A DNA stretch of 64,000 nucleotides from DASVCS01 sp036381495. Lineage in GTDB: Bacteria > Gemmatimonadota > Gemmatimonadetes > Longimicrobiales > RSA9. Location: assembly GCA_036381495.1 (NCBI GenBank), contig DASVCS010000025.1, positions 62,001 through 126,000 on the forward strand, given 5' to 3'. The position numbers were made by a program, and so were the translations under genes. Under the pieces are notes generated by a model, which did no database searches, was not told the origin of the DNA, and saw nothing but the letters and a program-made list of their open reading frames with translations. Below, one piece after another: positions 1 to 7,674 of the stretch. Position 1 is the first letter of the stretch; the number at the start of each line of letters is the position of its first letter.

Positions 1-18
1 GCGCGCAGCGCGAGTTCG

Positions 19-1005
19 TCATTGCGCCGCATTCACGACCGTGAAGACCCGCTCGGCGGCCGCCGCGCCGGCGAACACGCCGACCGCGCCGCTCAGCCCG
101 GCGCCCGCCTCCCCGCGCATCACCGATTCGCCGTGGATCTCGGTGATGAAGCGGGCGTAGGCCGTGTCGAACGCCGCGACGCGCAGGTGCACCCGGGCGG
201 AGTCCCACGCGATCGGGCGCGGCCCGGAGTCCGCGTCGCCGGGGTCCTGCACGTAGCACTCGACGCGGAAGAGATGGACGTCGATGTGATCCTCGCCGGC
301 GCGCGGCTCGCCGCTCGCCCATTCGGTGATGCACCCGCCATCGAGCGGCGCGCGGTCATCCACGAACGGCGTCGCATCGGTGAGCGACGTATAGAGTAGC
401 GCGGTCCCCTGCCCCGACCGCCACCGCACCTCGAAGTTCGCCGGTTCATCGTTGCGGAAGGCCACGCGCGCCCCTGCGGCGGGCGCGATGATCTCCGGCG
501 GCTCCGGCGCGACCGCGGCGCCGCGGATGGTATCCCCGGACGGGAGCACCGTGAGCAGCGTGTACCGCGTGCCCGGCACGACGGCGGCGCGGAGCCGCCC
601 CGTGTAACACCCGGCTCCCGTGCGCGGCGGCTCCTCCTCGCCGTCCGACGGCAACCCTCCGATCAGGCACGGGCCGAACGGCCCGACGGCTTCCCCGAGT
701 CGTACGCTCCCCTCCGGTCCCGTCACGTAGACCTCCGCACCCGTCACGCGGCCGACCGGGAACTCGCCGGGCGCGGGGGATTCGACGATGCGGGTGATGA
801 GGACCCGGACCGTGTCGCTGCCCGCCCATACGATGGCGTGTACCGCGATGGCTCGTTCGAGGTCGTCGACCGCCGTCGAATCGCGCAGCAGGTCACAACC
901 GCCCGCGGCGAGGAGGATGGCCGCTGCAAGGCCCGCGGCGCCGGCGGCTCGCACGGACGCCGTGGAGGCGACCGGGCTCCCGAAATGCCGAACGTTCCAT
1001 GGCAC
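19..1005 (-). CDS. Lipoprotein with DUF4249-like character, partner of the adjacent TonB receptor
   Basis: The 328-residue product begins with a short basic stretch, a hydrophobic Ala/Leu segment and a lipobox (LLAAGGC, Cys near residue 37), so it should be a lipidated envelope protein. The rest is beta-rich with several cysteines and no membrane segment. Its start is a GTG three bases after the stop of the TonB-dependent receptor, so the two genes are co-transcribed. In Bacteroidota and relatives, TonB receptors of this type are commonly paired with DUF4249 lipoproteins; I infer the same relation here from size, lipobox and context rather than from a clear motif. A surface-exposed partner in ligand capture is the likely role. 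The ligand is unknown. Confidence 0.7.
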   Translation of the reverse strand: MPWNVRHFGSPVASTASVRAAGAAGLAAAILLAAGGCDLLRDSTAVDDLERAIAVHAIVWAGSDTVRVLITRIVESPAPGEFPVGRVTGAEVYVTGPEGSVRLGEAVGPFGPCLIGGLPSDGEEEPPRTGAGCYTGRLRAAVVPGTRYTLLTVLPSGDTIRGAAVAPEPPEIIAPAAGARVAFRNDEPANFEVRWRSGQGTALLYTSLTDATPFVDDRAPLDGGCITEWASGEPRAGEDHIDVHLFRVECYVQDPGDADSGPRPIAWDSARVHLRVAAFDTAYARFITEIHGESVMRGEAGAGLSGAVGVFAGAAAAERVFTVVNAAQ

Positions 1006-1008
1006 GGG

Positions 1009-3351
1009 TCAGAACCTCCACTCGATGCCGAACGTGGGGAGGAACGGCAGTTGCGGGAGGTACTCGAGCTCCGCGGCCGGCGCGCGCCCGAAACGGAAGA
1101 CATCGTCCGGGTTCGCGTACAGCACGTTCTTCGTGTTCAGCACGTTCAGGATCTGGAAGTACGGCGTGAGCGTGAGGTCGGCGCCGAACCAGTGTTTCTC
1201 GTAGTCCTTGCGGACGGCGACATCGAGCCGAAAATACGACGGTAGCCGCTCCGCGTTGTGCGGCCCGAGGAGCACGGTGCGTGAGGGCGTGCCGAACAGG
1301 ACGAAGGTGCCGCGCTCCGGGGCGTAGGAGAACGTCTCCGCGATGCCGACGACCGGCGTGTACGGCTGCCCGGTCGCCCACGCGATGCGCGCGCTGAACA
1401 GGCCGTGCTCGCCCCAGCTGGTGGACGCCGAGAGGTCCAGCGTGTGGCGGCGGTCGTAGTGCGGCGCGTAGCGGGAGCCGGCCACTTCGAGTTCGGTCGA
1501 GGAGAGCGCATAGCCGAGCGCGACCATGGTCCGCCCGCGGCGATAGCGGAAGAGCGCTTCGATCCCGCGGGCGGTGCCGGTGCCGGGCCGGCGCCCCTCG
1601 GTGACGAGGATCGGGTCTTCGAGGGCGTCGGGAGGCGCGGCAGGCAGCGGTAGATCCTGCATCTGCTTGAGATAGCCGTCCACGCGAAGCATCGCGCCGC
1701 CGCGGCGCCACTCGCCGCCGAGCACGATGTCCCGCCCGGTCGAGAGGCCGATCCGCGCGGGGACCGCGGCGAGCAGGTCGTAGGCGGTCAACATCGCGGC
1801 GAAGGCCTCTTCGTCGCGCAGCGAGTGGAGGATCTGCGCGTAGCGGCCTGCGCCGAGCGTGAGCGTGAGGTCCGGCGTCACCTCGACGCGCGCGCCGAGC
1901 CGGGGGAGCCAGACGGTGCCGCGGTCCTCCGCGTGGAGCGCCCGAACGCCGCCGCGGAGCCGGATGTCGGCGGTCAGCGACCACTCGTCCTCGATGTACG
2001 CCGCGATCGTGGTCGGCCGGTCGACGCTCCGGAACGACGGGATCAGGTCGGAGACGTCCAGGTCGGACGCCCCGAGCCGGTGGTCGAACGTGTAGCGGTC
2101 CATCTGCACGCCCCAACCCAGGCGGTGCCGGCGCGCGTACCACGTGAGATCCGCGCCGATCAGCAGGTCTCGCGTCCGGGTGTCGGCGTCGAGCGTGCGG
2201 ACCCACTCGTACGTGTCGGGGAAGTCGACGTACCGGCGCTCCCAGACGCCGAACGATCCGTAGAACGAACTGAGCGCGGCGCGGGCCTCGGCGAGCACCG
2301 TGGCGCCGAGCGGCTGGCGGTAGCGGAGCGAGAACGCGTACGATCCCCAGTCCGAACTCTGGTCCGGCGCATTCGGGTCGTTGCTCTCCGTGCCGAGGTC
2401 TTCGGTGATGTCGAGACCCTCACGGTCGAGGTAGACCGATGCGGCGATCGAGCCGAGGCCGCCGACGTCGTGCACCGCCTTCAGGTGCGCGTCCGTGAAG
2501 CCGTAGGGGATGGTGAAGTCGATCAGCCCGAGGCCCTTGGCGGCGTCCGTCATGAGGTCGAGGTACGTGCGGCGCACCGAGACCAGGTAGCTCCCGCGGT
2601 CGTCCGGGAGCGGGCCATCCAATCCGGCACGGGAGGAGACGAGCCCGATCCCGCCCCACCCGCGGAGCCGGTCGCGCCCGCCATCGCGCGTGCGGACCGA
2701 GACGACGCTCGAGAGCCGGTCGCCGACCGAGGCCGGGAACGCGCCCGGCAGGATGTCCAGCTCCGCGATGGCGCCGGGGTCGAAGGCCGCGAAGAGGCCG
2801 CCCGCGTGGAACGGGTTGAACACCGGCGCGCCGTCGAGCAGGATCAGGTTCTGATCGGGTGAGCCGCCGCGGACGTAGAGCGCACTCGAGAAGTCCGAGG
2901 CCGCAGCCACTGCGGGCAGTGTCTGGATGACGCGGAACACGTCCGCCTCGATGAGCCCCGGAACGGTGCTGATCACCGGGCCGTCCACCCGGATCGGCGG
3001 CGGGCCGGCGTCGTCGGTCGAAGCCGGGGCCCGCGCGTCGGTGCGCACGTCGATCTCCTCCAACTGGAGCGGCGCGATCTTGAGCGCGACGTCGACCCGG
3101 ACCGCGCCATCCGCCGGGACGGTCACGTCCAGCTCGGTCGGGCGATAGCCCAGCGCGCTCACGCGGATGCTCCAGCGGCCCGCGGGGATCGAAGGGATCA
3201 CGAAATAGCCGCGCTCATCGACGGCGACGCGCCGCTCGAGCGCCGCGATCTCGACCACTGCGTGCGCGATCGGCTCGTGCGTCGAGGCGCTCCGCACGAA
3301 CCCCTGGACCGTTGCGGTGGACAAGAGGAGGACGAGGACGGCCACGGGCAT
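1009..3351 (-). CDS. TonB-dependent outer-membrane receptor with N-terminal carboxypeptidase-regulatory-like domain
   Basis: 780 residues from the ATG at 3351, where a hydrophobic signal sequence (MPVAVLVLLLSTATVQG) begins directly; the frame stays open upstream, but that part has non-coding composition. Residues about 20-100 form a CarboxypepD_reg-like beta domain (repeated 'YFVIPSIPAGRW', 'ALGYRP'). A plug domain follows (YVRGGSPDQNLILLDG, then NPFHAGGLF), and then a long beta-barrel with alternating aromatic strands ending in the C-terminal signature GIEWRF, as expected for an outer-membrane barrel with terminal Phe. It imports an unknown substrate by TonB-driven transport. The downstream lipoprotein is the probable partner. 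No TonB or ExbBD gene is nearby. Confidence 0.92.
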   Translation of the reverse strand: MPVAVLVLLLSTATVQGFVRSASTHEPIAHAVVEIAALERRVAVDERGYFVIPSIPAGRWSIRVSALGYRPTELDVTVPADGAVRVDVALKIAPLQLEEIDVRTDARAPASTDDAGPPPIRVDGPVISTVPGLIEADVFRVIQTLPAVAAASDFSSALYVRGGSPDQNLILLDGAPVFNPFHAGGLFAAFDPGAIAELDILPGAFPASVGDRLSSVVSVRTRDGGRDRLRGWGGIGLVSSRAGLDGPLPDDRGSYLVSVRRTYLDLMTDAAKGLGLIDFTIPYGFTDAHLKAVHDVGGLGSIAASVYLDREGLDITEDLGTESNDPNAPDQSSDWGSYAFSLRYRQPLGATVLAEARAALSSFYGSFGVWERRYVDFPDTYEWVRTLDADTRTRDLLIGADLTWYARRHRLGWGVQMDRYTFDHRLGASDLDVSDLIPSFRSVDRPTTIAAYIEDEWSLTADIRLRGGVRALHAEDRGTVWLPRLGARVEVTPDLTLTLGAGRYAQILHSLRDEEAFAAMLTAYDLLAAVPARIGLSTGRDIVLGGEWRRGGAMLRVDGYLKQMQDLPLPAAPPDALEDPILVTEGRRPGTGTARGIEALFRYRRGRTMVALGYALSSTELEVAGSRYAPHYDRRHTLDLSASTSWGEHGLFSARIAWATGQPYTPVVGIAETFSYAPERGTFVLFGTPSRTVLLGPHNAERLPSYFRLDVAVRKDYEKHWFGADLTLTPYFQILNVLNTKNVLYANPDDVFRFGRAPAAELEYLPQLPFLPTFGIEWRF

Positions 3352-3526
3352 GCCCAGCTCCGTTCCGGGAAGGTGACCTCCACACCCGAGGAACACGCCG
3401 GTGCCAGCCGCCCTGACGAGCGCGCGGCGCGATGGGTGACCCGCCGAAGATGGACACCACCATCCGATGGCGCAACCGTGATCCTGCCCCGCGGCGCCCC
3501 GCGCCCGGCCACGCCCACCGGGCGCG

Positions 3527-4480
3527 CTACCGCGATGCGCGGCGGCCGGCCGGCGGCTTCCGTCCGCCCGACGTCTGCGGCAGTTCCATCTCCTCCTGCG
3601 GCTGGTCCGCACGCACGGTCAGGTTGTTGATCACGCCCCGGACGCCGGCGCTCTCCCACGCATCATCCCACGCGTAGCGCGCTTCCATGAAGTCGTTGAC
3701 CTCACCGGTGAGCGTGACCACGCCGTTCTCGACGTGGGCATCGATCCGTGCGGGGTCGATCCAGGTGTCCTGGAACAGGTTCTCGAGCACCGCCTCGCGG
3801 ATCTCGCCGTCCGTCATGTCGCGCTCGCGCGCCGGCCGGTGGTCCAGGTCATGGCCTTCCGACGGCCAGCGGTCCTCCGGCGTGTGGCCGTAGCGGACCT
3901 CGGGTCGCTGCCGTTCGCCGTAGCCGCGTTCGAGGTAACGCCCGCCGTAGCGGCGCCCGGTGTATTCTCCGCCGTAATAGCGCGGCGCGCCCTCGACGCC
4001 GTAGCCGGCTTCGCGCCGGCGCTCCCGGCCCCACGGCCGGCGGCCGCGGGTACGGCGGTACCACCGCGGCCCCCTGCGGATGTACTCGAAGCCGTAGCGC
4101 ATCCCGAAGTCCTCCGGGCCGGCCAACTCCCAGTCGTACGCCCGGCTCCGGCGCCACTCGTACCCGTATTCGGGACCGCCGTACGCGCCCCGGTACGGCC
4201 AGCCACGGCCGCCGTACTCGTAATCGTAGCCGTAGTCGGCGTACGGCGGCCCGAACTCCTCCGCGTACTCCGGGGCGGCGCCGTAGCCCGACTCGACATC
4301 ATAGCCCATGCGCTCGCCGTAGCCCCACTCCGCCTCGTAGTCCGCGGGGGCGCCGTAATCGACGCGCGCACGGCGGCCGGCCCATCGCCCGGGGCCACCG
4401 TACGCCCAGCCGTAGCCGCGTTCCTCCCCCGCCCAGCCGCCGCGCCCGCCGCGGCCGGACCCTCTGCCGTATCGCGCCAT
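3527..4480 (-). CDS. BON-domain protein with long Tyr/Gly/Arg-rich low-complexity region
   Basis: 317 residues from the ATG at 4480, preceded by GGGAGGT. Residues 1 to about 215 are a low-complexity region built almost entirely of Gly, Tyr, Arg, Glu and Trp, with many YG, GY and RGG-like pairs. Residues about 222-295 form one BON domain (DGEIREAVLENLF, then VENGVVTLTGEV and GVRGVINNLTV), a fold usually associated with binding of membranes or ligands at the envelope. There is no signal peptide, so it is probably cytoplasmic or released by another route. BON proteins with Tyr/Gly-rich tails are known as short stress-related proteins, but this tail is unusually long. It is divergently oriented from the Yip1-like gene. 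Function is unknown. Confidence 0.8.
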   Translation of the reverse strand: MARYGRGSGRGGRGGWAGEERGYGWAYGGPGRWAGRRARVDYGAPADYEAEWGYGERMGYDVESGYGAAPEYAEEFGPPYADYGYDYEYGGRGWPYRGAYGGPEYGYEWRRSRAYDWELAGPEDFGMRYGFEYIRRGPRWYRRTRGRRPWGRERRREAGYGVEGAPRYYGGEYTGRRYGGRYLERGYGERQRPEVRYGHTPEDRWPSEGHDLDHRPARERDMTDGEIREAVLENLFQDTWIDPARIDAHVENGVVTLTGEVNDFMEARYAWDDAWESAGVRGVINNLTVRADQPQEEMELPQTSGGRKPPAGRRASR

Positions 4481-4663
4481 TCGAAGACCTCCCGCTCGAT
4501 GGGTGAAGACAACCCGCGGCTGCGGCCGCAACATCGGTGCCGCACGGCGACCCCGCGGAAGGGTGACACCGCCGCTGCGCGCGGCCTGGCACACGTCTTT
4601 CTGGCGCACCGCAGAATGCGTAGATTCGAGCCGTCACGGTGTCCACAACCCCGGAGGTGCACC

Positions 4664-5197
4664 ATGGAAGCCACACGCCGGCGATCGTTGGGAGAGCGCA
4701 TGATGGGCGCAGCCCTGCTCCGCCCCGCGGTCTACGAGGAGGTCGAGGCGGACCGCGACGCGACCGGGCAGGCGGCGCTGGTGGTCGGGATCGTGGCCGT
4801 GGCGGCCGCGATCGGCGGCACGAGCGCGGGCGGCCCCGGGTTCTTCACCGGCCTCATCGCGGCATACCTCGGCTGGCTGATCTGGTCGGGGATCACTTAC
4901 ATCGTCGGGGACAAACTCCTCGGTGGCACCGCCACCTGGGGCGAGCTGCTGCGCACCGTCGGTTTCGCGCAGTCGCCGGGCGTCCTCTACATCCTGGGAT
5001 TCATCCCGTTTCTCGGCGGCATCGTGGCGTTCATCGTCTGGATCTGGCTCATCATCGCGGTCGTCATCGCGATCCGCCAGGCGCTCGACTTCGGGACCGG
5101 CAAGGCGATCCTGACCGCGGTGATCGGGTTCATCGGGTACCTCATCCTGGTGGCGATCGTCGGCTGGTTGATCGGCGTCCGGCCGACAATGGCGTAG
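4664..5197 (+). CDS. Yip1-domain integral membrane protein
   Basis: 177 residues from the ATG at 4664, preceded by GGAGGT at 4653-4658 with ideal spacing. After a basic N-terminus there are about five hydrophobic segments: residues about 34-55, 60-80, 100-125, 125-145 and 150-172. The pattern with an early VYEEVEAD motif and a central TWGELLRTVGFAQSPG segment matches bacterial YIP1-domain (PF04893) proteins. Such proteins sit in the inner membrane and have no assigned enzymatic role. It is monocistronic as far as can be seen: the neighbour downstream (mobA) starts 40 nt later and could be co-transcribed, but no functional link is evident. Confidence 0.82.
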   Translation: MEATRRRSLGERMMGAALLRPAVYEEVEADRDATGQAALVVGIVAVAAAIGGTSAGGPGFFTGLIAAYLGWLIWSGITYIVGDKLLGGTATWGELLRTVGFAQSPGVLYILGFIPFLGGIVAFIVWIWLIIAVVIAIRQALDFGTGKAILTAVIGFIGYLILVAIVGWLIGVRPTMA

Positions 5198-5237
5198 CGG
5201 CGTCGCTCGTGGGGACCGGAGCCGACGCTGGGACACC

Positions 5238-6215
5238 ATGAACGCGGGTCCAGCACTGCGCGCGGGCCCGGCCGCGGACCGCGTCCGTCGCCCGCCGTTG
5301 GCCGCGATCCTCGCGGGCGGCCGCAACCGCCGCTACGGCGCGCCGAAGGCGTTCGCGACCGTGGCGGGCGTGCCGATCCTCGACCGCGTGCGGCGCGCGC
5401 TCTCCGCCGTCACGCCCGAGCTGATCCTGATCACCAACGATCCCGCGACGTACGCACGCGCGGGACTGCCCATGCATCCGGACGCACGCCCCGGCACCGG
5501 CCCGCTCGGCGGGATCCACGCCGCGCTGTGCCAGGCCCGCGCCGCGGGCCGTGACGGCGTCCTCGCCGTCGCCTGCGACATGCCCTTCGTCCCGGTCGCA
5601 CTCCTGCACCGCCTCCTGGACGACGCGCCCGGCGCCGACGTCGTCGCGCCCGAGAGCACGGGCCCCCGCGGCGTCGAGCCGCTCTGCGCGTATTACGGCA
5701 CCGGCTGCATCGACGCCATCGAAGCGGCGCTCGATCGCGGCAAGCACCGCGTCACCGCGTTCTATCCCGCCGTCCGTGTCCGCCGCATCCCGCTCGCCGA
5801 AATCCGGGCCTTCGGCGCGCCGGAGGTCCTGTTCCTCAACGTGAACACGCCCGCCGCGCGCGAGCGCGCCGAGCGGTTCGCGGCGGCCGGTGAGCCGGCG
5901 GCGGGAGCGATGGATGCGCAGGCTGCGGATGCGCCGGCCGCGGATGCGCCGGCCGCGGATGAGCCGGCCGCGGATGAGCCGGCCGCGGATGCGCCGGCCG
6001 CAGATGCGCCGGCTGCAGACGCGCCGCCTGCGGATGCGCCGCCTGCAGACGCGCCGCCTGCGGATGCGCCGCCTGCGGATGCACCGGCTGCCGACGCGCC
6101 GGCTGGATGGGATGCACCGGCTGGATGGGACGCCCCGGACGTACCGGCCGCGGCGGCCGCGGCGGCCGCACGGACCGGGCCGCGCATGCCGCCCGACGCC
6201 CCCCGCCATGCCTGA
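5238..6215 (+). CDS. mobA: Molybdenum cofactor guanylyltransferase MobA with repetitive Pro/Ala/Asp C-terminal tail
   Basis: 325 residues. Residues about 20-200 form a nucleotidyltransferase of the MobA family: the GTP-binding loop LAGGRNRRYGAPKAF (residues about 28-42), NDPATYARAG, RPGTGPLGG and the metal-site VACDMPFV motif are all present. It would attach GMP to molybdopterin to form the guanine dinucleotide cofactor used by DMSO-reductase-family enzymes. From residue about 225 the protein continues as a tandem five-residue repeat of the type ADAPA, then two GWDAPA units and an Ala-rich end, which is not part of the family. The stop codon overlaps the moeA start by 8 nt, so translation of the two cofactor genes is coupled. 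Confidence 0.9.
   Translation: MNAGPALRAGPAADRVRRPPLAAILAGGRNRRYGAPKAFATVAGVPILDRVRRALSAVTPELILITNDPATYARAGLPMHPDARPGTGPLGGIHAALCQARAAGRDGVLAVACDMPFVPVALLHRLLDDAPGADVVAPESTGPRGVEPLCAYYGTGCIDAIEAALDRGKHRVTAFYPAVRVRRIPLAEIRAFGAPEVLFLNVNTPAARERAERFAAAGEPAAGAMDAQAADAPAADAPAADEPAADEPAADAPAADAPAADAPPADAPPADAPPADAPPADAPAADAPAGWDAPAGWDAPDVPAAAAAAAARTGPRMPPDAPRHA
5911..6130 (+). repeat. 15-bp tandem repeat encoding the ADAPA tail of MobA
   Basis: About thirteen units of a 15-bp sequence (variants of GCGGATGCGCCGGCC) run in frame and encode Ala-Asp-Ala/Glu-Pro-Ala/Pro pentapeptides, followed by two 18-bp GWDAPA units. Units differ mainly at third positions and by the A/E and A/P exchanges. Arrays like this change copy number by slippage, so length is likely to vary between strains. 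Confidence 0.9.
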
Positions 6216-7638
6216 CCGGCCGCGACGCGAGCCCGACTGGCTCGGGGTCGGGGATGCGCTCGAGCGGATCCTGGCGGCGGTCCGCCCCGTCGCCGCCGAG
6301 ACGGTCCCGCTCGGCGAGGCGCTCGGCCGCACCCTCGCCGCGCCCGTGGCTACGCCCGTCGACCACCCGCCGTGGGACAACAGCGCGATGGACGGTTTCG
6401 CGGTGCGGGCGGCGGACGTGCGCGACGCGAGCCGCGCGGCGCCGGTCACGCTCGCCGTCGTCGACGACATCGCCGCCGGCCGCTTCCCCGCCCGCCCGAT
6501 CGGCCCGGGCGAGGCGGCGCGTATCATGACCGGCGCGCCGGTCCCGGAGGGCGCCGACTCGGTCGTGCGCATCGAGCACACGGACGCGTGGGCTCCGGCC
6601 AACGCCGATGCGCGCGAGCGGACGGCCCGCGCCGGTCGAGCGGAGCCGGCGGCGGACGCGCCGAGCGCCGGGGCGACGCCGGAGCGCGCCGACGCCGGCG
6701 GCGGCGGGCGGGGAGCGGGAGGCGCGCCGTCGCACGTGCGGATCTTCCACGATGACGACGCACTGCACAACGTGCGGCGCCGCGGCGAGGATCTGCGGGC
6801 GGGAACGGTCGTGCTCGAACCCGGCCGTGTCCTCCGCGCCGCGGAGATCGGCGTGCTGGCGGCCGTGGGCCGGGCGAGCGTCCGCGTCTACCGCCGGCCG
6901 CGCATTGCGATCCTCTCGAACGGTGATGAGCTGGTCGATCTCGAAGACTTCGACGAGGTCCGTGCCGGCCGTCGGATCGTGAACTCGAACGGGTACGCCC
7001 TGGCCGCCGCGGTCCGTTCCGCAGGGTGCGAACCGGTGCCGCTCGGCATCGCACGCGACGACGATGACGACCTCCGTCGCCATCTCGAGCGCGCAACCGG
7101 CGCGGATGCACTCGTCACCACGGCCGGCGCCAGCGTGGGCGCGCACGATCGCGTCAAGGACGTACTCGAGGCCATGGGCTTCACGCTCGACTTCTGGCGC
7201 GTCCGGATGCGTCCCGGCAGCCCGTTCTCGTTCGGGTGGCTGGACCGGCTCCCCGTCTTCGGCCTGCCGGGCAACCCGGTCTCCGCGCTCGTGACCTTCG
7301 AGGTCCTGGTTCGGCCCGCGCTCCGCCGGATGCTGGGCCGCCGTGCCGTGCACAACCCGACCATCACGGTGTCCGCAGCCGAGCCGATCCCCGGCGCGGA
7401 TCGTTCGACCCACTTCCCTCGCGCGCGGATCGAGCCCGACGGCGCCGGCGGCGTGCGCGCGCGACTGACGGGGCCGCAGGGTTCCGGGATCCTGACCTCG
7501 ATGGCCGAGGCGGATGCGCTCCTCGTCGTCCCCGCGGGCGTCGCCACGGTCCCGGCCGGACAGTCCGTCACGGCGATCCCGCTCCCGGCCCTCGACCCCG
7601 CGCAGCCGAACCCGGCGCAACCAGCCGGAACAACATAG
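6208..7638 (+). CDS. moeA: Molybdopterin molybdenumtransferase MoeA
   Basis: 476 residues from the ATG at 6208, which lies inside the end of mobA. Visible signatures: the N-terminal MoeA motif PPWDNSAMDGFAVRAADV, ARIMTGAPVPEGADSVVR, the MPT-binding domain IAILSNGDELV, then TTAGASVGAHDRVKDVL and GLPGNPVSALVTFEV. The enzyme inserts molybdate into adenylylated molybdopterin. An Ala/Gly/Arg-rich insertion of about 40 residues (roughly residues 130-172) sits between the first two sections; it is probably a disordered loop and its composition resembles the MobA tail. Coupled to mobA by overlap. Confidence 0.93.
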   Translation: MPDRPRREPDWLGVGDALERILAAVRPVAAETVPLGEALGRTLAAPVATPVDHPPWDNSAMDGFAVRAADVRDASRAAPVTLAVVDDIAAGRFPARPIGPGEAARIMTGAPVPEGADSVVRIEHTDAWAPANADARERTARAGRAEPAADAPSAGATPERADAGGGGRGAGGAPSHVRIFHDDDALHNVRRRGEDLRAGTVVLEPGRVLRAAEIGVLAAVGRASVRVYRRPRIAILSNGDELVDLEDFDEVRAGRRIVNSNGYALAAAVRSAGCEPVPLGIARDDDDDLRRHLERATGADALVTTAGASVGAHDRVKDVLEAMGFTLDFWRVRMRPGSPFSFGWLDRLPVFGLPGNPVSALVTFEVLVRPALRRMLGRRAVHNPTITVSAAEPIPGADRSTHFPRARIEPDGAGGVRARLTGPQGSGILTSMAEADALLVVPAGVATVPAGQSVTAIPLPALDPAQPNPAQPAGTT

Positions 7639-7674
7639 ATTGACCACGACATGAAAACTCGACAGGAGCTTGGG

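Noticed and set aside
3352..3612. Upstream extension of the TonB-dependent receptor
   Set aside because: The extra 87 residues are Arg/Gly-rich, whereas a signal sequence starts at the ATG at 3351.
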